DNA of 64,000 bases, from assembly GCF_000143415.4 (NCBI RefSeq), contig NW_003314267.1:1500100-1564099 (forward strand). The letters run 5' to 3'. The notes below the pieces were generated by a model. That model did no database searches, was not told where the DNA came from, and was given only the letters and a program-made list of their open reading frames with translations. This DNA comes from Selaginella moellendorffii. Lineage: Eukaryota; Streptophyta; Lycopodiopsida; Selaginellales; Selaginellaceae. Of this stretch, positions 58,640 through 64,000 are shown in pieces (the first letter of the stretch is position 1; each line of letters begins with the position of its first letter). The position numbers were made by a program, and so were the translations under genes.

Positions 58640-60302
58640 TGCTTTGCCCTACCTTTAGATCTTAGGCCTCCACCCTAGATCTTCTTCCTTGGGCATTCGC
58701 CAGTACCACAAGGTTTCTACCTTGTCCATGTAGGGCTACCACGAATCGATTGAACCAGTCCATTCCGAAGATCACATCAAATCCCGCCATGTCCAACACG
58801 GTGAAATCCATGTCCACCTTCCAAGTCCCCACTTCGACTCTCACTTGTCGAAGTACCTCATCGGTGCTTTGGCTACCTTGAACAAACTCTATAGTCCTTG
58901 GTTCTCCTAGCCGCTGCACCGTTAGTCCGGCTTGCCGGACTATGTCTGCAGCCACAAAATTATCCGAAGCACCCGTGTCAATAAGGATTTTAACAAAGCT
59001 ACCTCCAAGCTTCCCTCGGAGGGCTAGTAGATGTCGCGAACGACTCTCTACCAAAGTTGCTTGTGTAATGAGTAACTTTGAGTTAGGGACTGGATCACAT
59101 ACCTCCGTTTGGACTTCACCCAACTTGATGGCCATATTGGCTCTGGCCTTCTTCGGGTAGGGACATTCCCTCGAGAAGTGTCCCGCTTCACCGCAATTGT
59201 AGCATATGTTGTTTCCCACGCTGCTATACGACTTGACCTTCTTATCCATGGGTTTGTCTCTTTTCGCTTGACTCCCCCACGTACTCGCTTGCTGGCCACC
59301 GGATCTGCCTTTCCGAGACCCTGAGGACTCATTCTTAGAGAAACTCTTCTTGAATTTCCCTCTGCTAAACGTTCCCCTTGGTTTGGCCCCTTTGCTAAAC
59401 GTGGATCCCGACCCCGTCGTGTTCCCCTTTCGCAGGTTATCATTGAAATGCACCTTGATGGCCGCATCCAACGCTTCCTTGTAGTTGGTCGGGTTCCACC
59501 GCATTATTTCGCCGCGAGCCCAGGTTTGCAAACTTGATATGAAGGTATGGAACGCATCCATATCCCCCATGTCCGTGACAAGTATCCTCTTTGCCATAAA
59601 CCCATTCACATACTCCTGAATGGTTCCGGTCTGCTTCAGCCTACTCAGCTCGTCCCTTAGATGCAGAGTAGCATTCGGAGGAACGTAAGTTGCACGGATC
59701 CTCGCCTTCATCATTTCCCAAGTGGCCACCGGTCCTTCGTTGGCCTCTGTCGTTCTCCATCAAGACTTGGCATTATCTGCCAAGTATGGTTTTGCACATG
59801 GGACCTTCTCCAAGCTCGGTAATCGCAACGCTCGGAAGTAGTCCTCCATATCGTAAAACCAATCCTCCACCACCTTATAGTCGTTCACTCCCTTGAAGAC
59901 CAGTGGGGACTTTGGTTTGTACTTGGGAACTGCCTGAGGGACTGATTCCACTTCGGTCTGTTCGACCTTGTCTGGTTTTGCCTCAGTCCCTGCCAAAGGG
60001 TCCGCACCTTTTGCGCTGCCAGCATCCGCAGTCTTTCACTTTTTCTTCCGCTTCTCGTCATGCTTTAGCTTGCGTACGAGAGTCTCTAGCAGGGCATTGG
60101 TCTGTGTCAATTGTCCTTCTAGAACATCCAATCGAGCCTTGGACGACCGAACCTCACCACTAGACTCCTGTTTGGAAGTTGCCTCACTGGAGTCCTCCTC
60201 ATGCAAGGATTCCTCATCTATAGCCTCCTGTTCGACCGGAGGCTCTAGCTCTGGAGGAGGTTCCGTCTCTGCCTGGGTTCGCTTACGTCCTGCCCTTGCC
60301 AT
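58640..60302 (-). pseudogene. G2 gag-pro
   Basis: The ATG at 60302 opens an acidic N-terminus, a leucine-rich coiled coil and a KKKK tail. Stops fall at about 60039 (CGA to TGA) and 59759 (TGG to TGA in the SWWRTT segment). The next 355-codon stretch (58662-59729) holds the gag core, a CCHC knuckle CYNCGEAGHFSREC (176-189 of the stretch) and a retropepsin with ILIDTGAS (D at 251). Gag would coat the RNA and the protease would cut the polyprotein; neither can be fully made from this copy. Confidence 0.9.
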
Positions 60303-60361
60303 CTCCCAGCAATCCGCCTCTATCCTTCGCTAGAACTGAGGAAGAGGCTCCGATACCAAAT

Positions 60362-61538
60362 TGTAAGCCACAAATTTTTCCTTTCCAATTTGCCAGCTTA
60401 CCTCGTCTATCCGACCAACTCTGCCTTGGCTTGTGCTGAGTTCCCTCGCCAAGGTTCCTACCTATGGTACCAGCTCCTACTTGGTCCTACTTGGTTTCAG
60501 CTACTTACTGCACAAGCAACGAAGTGTTAGCCATCCATCTACGGATTCCCAAATCTCTCCCAATCCCCCTCCCCGGGTTAGACTGGACTTAAGGTTCGGC
60601 TACACTCCCCGCAGGCACAAATAGCCAAGCACACCAAGCCTCCAGATTCCTAACACCCCTTGGTACCACAAGACTTGATCATGGGACCCTCTAAATCCCA
60701 AGTCTTGGGTGCAGCACTTGCTTCGGGACGTCAGGGCGAAACACCGTGGCCTAACGGCCCGGTATGGGTACCTCTACCCCCCCACTTCCATCCCGAAGGG
60801 AAGGCCCAAGCCCCTAGGAAGGGCGAGGACCAATGAGCCACAAGGTACTCAAGTGGGGCACCACCCCACCTGAGCCGGGAGCACCGCAATCGGTTTCCCT
60901 TTCGGGAGTGGGAGCTGCTCTTGAGCACTTCCCTGGGTGGCCCCTTCGGCACCACTCAGGCCCATGCTCACTCCCACCCAAGGCCCCTCGGCCCCAGTCT
61001 CAACCTCAAGTCAGTTTGGAAGCACTACTGGAGAGTTCCTTCAAGACTGGTTCCTGGACCTCACTATCCCTACTATACTTTTGGAACCCCCTGCAGCCCA
61101 CCCCCCCCCCCCCCCCCCCCCCGTCCTGGGAGACGCACGCTTTGGGCTTTCACCCCTTGACCCATATTACTATTTGGACTTAGTCTCTGGCTCAATCTCG
61201 GACCCGATTTCAGATCCGACTTCAGATTCGGTCTCGGACTCGATCTCGGACTCGATCTCGGACCCGATCTCAGACGCAACCTCGGACTCGACTTCAGACT
61301 CGGTCTCGGACCGATTTCGGATCTCAGACTCCGTCTCGAACTCGGTCTCGAACTCGGACTCGAACTCGGTCCCCGAGTCGGTCTTGGACTCGATTCCGGA
61401 CTCTATCTCGAACTCGGTCCTAGAGTCGGTCTTGGACTCGATCCTCGACTTGGTCCCATCCGATGAACTCTTTGTCATTTCGGTCAAGCTTTTGGGGATC
61501 CTTTAGCCTACGACATCTCGGGGAGTCGGTTCCTTACA
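60362..61538 (-). repeat. G2 5' LTR (1177 bp)
   Basis: Nearly the same as the 3' LTR. The clearest length differences are the poly-C tract (about 61100-61122, much longer here) and the minisatellite (about 61190-61450). Confidence 0.95.
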
Positions 61539-62012
61539 CTTGCGTGCCTGTCTTTGTTCTACATCCAGCTGAGGTCTAAGCCCAAGTTTCATTCCATGCT
61601 AACTGGTGGAGTACCCATGTCCTTGCGTTAGGCCACCGATATGCCAAAATAGCGCCAAATTCCATTTGGCTCTATTTTGCATGTTGGTCCTGGCATTGGG
61701 ATGCTGGATACTCTAGGATTGTTCCAAGTCACTCCAAGCTCATGTCCCTTCACTCCTTGGGCTGTATGCTCAGGAGTTGCTCCCCAGACTAGTTCCATCA
61801 CTCCTTGGCTCCATGCTTGGGAGTTTATCACTGTTCCTTCGTTTAGTGGCCCAAGGCCTTGAACCTTAGGTTTCACACCACTGTCCTTTGGACATGTGGC
61901 ATATGACATGTGGCATGTGTCATGTGGCATAAAGAGGGTTTAGGTTCCACTTCATAGTGTTATCTTATGGTAAATCACCATAGGATATAGGGTAAAAACC
62001 ACATATGCTACA
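61539..62012 (+). repeat. R1-D 3' LTR, last piece
   Basis: It begins with the second CTTGC target copy and runs through R1 LTR sequence to TATGCTACA at 62012, the complement of the TGTAGCACA end seen in R1-B. Confidence 0.85.
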
Positions 62013-62808
62013 TCCTCACACTAAGATTTAACATTATATGCTAAATATGGTTTGCACATAGGACTTTTTTTGAGTTTGGTAACTATAACAATGAAAGTAA
62101 TCCTCCATATCATAGAACCAATCCTCCAAATTTTTAGTTATTCACTCTCTTGAAGATTGGTGAATGCTTTGGTTTGTACTTGGGAATTGTTTATAGGACC
62201 AACTCCATCTTGATTTACTTAACTTTTTTGGTTCAACCTTAGTACCCACTAAGGGGTTTATACCTTTTGCATTGTCTGTATCTACAATCTTTTACCTCTC
62301 ATCATGCTTTGATGAGTGCCTTTAACAAAGCATTGGTATAAATTTGTTATGATTTAGAGCACTACAATCTTGATTGTAGTGCTCTCAACTTATGTGGAAT
62401 GGTGCTTAACTTGAGTATCATAATGCTCATTAGTCCTTGCCTTTTCTTAGGAGTTTAAGCCTTTTTTTTATGATGGAGTTGTGGAGTTAAAATATCTATA
62501 CTTGGGGTTGGTCCCAAATTGATTTAGAGAGTCTCATAAATAAGTTTTGTTGTATCAAGGAATATTAAAAATATTTTAGGCCATATGTGTTTGGTTATTT
62601 GTACTAGCGGGGAGTGTGGTTCAATTAACATAGAGAGGGGGATTTGAAGAGAATTGGCAATCTATTGTAACCAATCAAAGATAATAACTCAAGAGATGGT
62701 TCATAAATGTTCAAATATAAAGGGAAAGGGCCCATGAACAATAATGCATTTTTTTTCAAATTGGTTAAAGGTAACTTTATATATTTAGGATATTTAAGAC
62801 TGTTTAGT

Positions 62809-63362
62809 GGTAACTATAACAATGAAAATAATCCTCCATATCATAGAATTAGTCCTCCACATTTTTAGTTATTCACTCTCTTGAAGATTGGTGAATGCTT
62901 TGGTTTGTACTTGGGAATTGTTTATAGGACCAATTCCATCTTGATTTACTCAACTTTTTTGGTTCAACCTTAGTACCCACTAAGGGGTTTATTCATTCTG
63001 CATTGTTTGTATCTACAATCTTTTACTTCTCATCATGCTTTGATGAGTGTCTTTAGCAAAGCATTGGTATAAACCATTTGTCATTTTAAAGTGTCCAATT
63101 AAGCCTTAGACAACTAAACTTTATCACTAAATTCATATTTAAAAATCTCCTCACTAGAACCTTCCTCATGCAAAAGGCATAAACCCCTTAGTGGGTACTA
63201 AGGTTGAACCAAAAAAGTTGAGTAAATCAAGGTGGAGTTGGTCCTATAAACAATTCTCAAGTACAAACCAAAGCATTCACCTATCTTCAAGAGAGTGAAT
63301 AACTAAAAATTTGGAGGATTAATTTTATGATATGGAGGATTACTTTCATTGTTATAGTTACC
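62809..63362. repeat. Inverted repeat, arms of about 183 bp
   Basis: Arm 62809-62992 pairs with 63180-63362 (reverse complement) around a 187-bp spacer, with roughly ten differences by eye. The pairing can extend to 63405 when the right arm is set against 62036-62261. A read-through RNA would fold into a long hairpin of gag sequence. Confidence 0.8.
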
Positions 63363-63499
63363 AAACTAAAAAAAAGTCTGATGTGCAAACCATATTTAGC
63401 ATATAATAAGGTGTCACCCACCCTTGGAAGTTGTAAACAGTCTATTGGTTGGGAGTTGTTTTTAAGTATTACTCTAAGGGGCCTCATTAACACTTCTTA

Positions 63500-63803
63500 A
63501 ATCCATGCTCACTCCCACCCAAAGTTACTCCCAACCTTAGTACAATTCAAAAACACCACTAAAGTTTTCCTTTAACTTAAATCCTTAACCTCACTCTTCT
63601 TATTATACTTTTGGAACCCCACCACCCCTCCCCCCCTTGAGAGATGATCACTTTAAGCTTTCACCCCATGACATATATTAGTATTTGGATTTGGTCTTGA
63701 ACTTGATCTTGCACTCAATTTTATTCAACAAACTCTTTACTATTTTAATTGTGATTTCAAAGGATCCTTTAGATTATGACACTTAGAGAGTTTATTCCTT
63801 ACA
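63500..63803 (-). repeat. Decayed G LTR fragment
   Basis: It follows the G LTR from CCATGCTCACTCCCACCCAA to the terminal TTCCTTACA. Many C-to-T changes are visible and only a short remnant of the minisatellite is left (about 63685-63720). Confidence 0.75.
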
Positions 63804-64000
63804 TCCATACAACTCTAGTAATGTGGGGTGGTGTAAATAAATCTTCTAGAGGAAGCAAAAAAAAGAAAATTTTATTTTGGACATATGCCATTGAAGTTAT
63901 TAGAGCTAAAGAAGGCAAGTGGTGGAACTTATAAGAATATCCTTGTAATTGATGCAAATATTAAAGTTATTATTGCTATTAGGAGTGAAGTTAATGTATG
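63804..64000 (+). repeat. Diverged repeat shared with the kinase 3' flank
   Basis: From 63816 it matches 16629-16800 through GTGGTGGAACTTATAAGAATAT. Here the frame is broken. It runs off the window end. Confidence 0.5.

Larger units (their letters stand above)
53978..61538 (-). mobile_element. G2: nearly complete Ty3/gypsy chromovirus
   Basis: LTRs 53978-55172 and 60362-61538, PBS 60346-60358 (minus strand TGGTATCGGAGCC), and the purine-tract complement just inside the 3' LTR. It is flanked by a perfect 5-bp target duplication CTTGC (53973-53977 and 61539-61543). Joining the flanks restores an R1 LTR sequence (compare the complement of 10085-10115). It is the best-preserved element here and has only a few stops and frameshifts. 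Confidence 0.95.
62013..63803 (-). mobile_element. Heavily decayed G-family fragment with rearranged gag pieces
   Basis: 62036-62345 and 62809-63074 match the G gag region on the minus strand (complement-side landmarks TCCTCCATATC, GGTTTGTACTTGGGAA; compare 30195-30520). 63180-63405 is a third copy in the opposite orientation. 63500-63803 is G LTR sequence. The interval 62346-62808 is AT-rich with nothing recognised. All three gag pieces share the same AT-shifting changes, so decay came before the local duplication. Confidence 0.7.

Overview
The window looks like TE-dense nuclear DNA of a land plant, most likely a non-seed plant (bryophyte, lycophyte or fern). The evidence is: nested chromodomain Ty3/gypsy elements primed by initiator-Met tRNA; a second chromovirus type whose integrase and chromodomain resemble the Tcn1-like lineage known from fungi and non-seed plants; an Arabidopsis-type TTTAGGG stretch; spliceosomal introns; and a kinase of the plant MLKL/DUF1221 type. 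The species cannot be named from the sequence.

Only one gene looks like an intact host gene. It is an intronless 1142-residue protein at 12846-16274 with two tandem units: HeLo/DUF1221-like bundle plus active-type kinase, then a second bundle plus pseudokinase, then a beta-rich C-terminus. Nearly everything else is mobile DNA. I name the families locally. R1 is an LTR element with LTRs of about 1.1 kb and no surviving ORFs. G is an autonomous-type gag-pro-RT-RNaseH-IN-chromodomain element; G1 is at 22.9-31.5 kb and G2 at 54.0-61.5 kb. L2 is a non-autonomous element with minisatellite LTRs that shares cis sequences with G; the full copy is 46063-53518, a solo LTR is 24010-25648, and a partial copy is 1-3660. 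R2 is a Tcn1-like chromovirus remnant at 32.3-35.3 kb. R3 is a heavily decayed gag-pro element at 18.3-22.4 kb. The insertions are nested: L2 and G2 both sit inside one R1 LTR (R1-D), and a solo L2 LTR sits inside a G1 LTR.

The most unusual block is 35.56-45.64 kb. It holds two divergently transcribed genes around a 1.9-kb shared intergenic region. The minus-strand gene (36177-39309) is a broken DUF7869-type presumptive transposase with DUF8039-like N-terminal modules. The plus-strand gene (41182-45647) has about ten exons and encodes a ParB/Srx-fold-like domain, a basic linker and a long acidic tail; its frame is open except for one in-frame TGA. A 22-bp interrupted palindrome (arms ATGGCRTG and CACGCCAT, six-base spacer usually NGGCCN) recurs about 17 times in the block. 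It lies in the shared promoter, in introns and at the stop codon, and in none of the long exons. Five of the nine introns of the ParB-like gene contain it. This looks like a two-gene mobile element with its own dispersed DNA-binding site, and I know of no description of it.

Layout: 1-3660 L2-A; 3661-7749 R1-A; assembly gap; 7931-10749 R1-B; 10750-17114 kinase locus; 17115-32273 R1-C broken up by R3 and G1; 32274-35271 R2; 35272-35561 R1-D LTR end; 35562-45636 DUF7869/ParB element; 45637-62012 rest of R1-D with L2-D and G2 nested; 62013-63803 decayed G with an inverted repeat; 63804-64000 a repeat shared with the kinase 3' flank.
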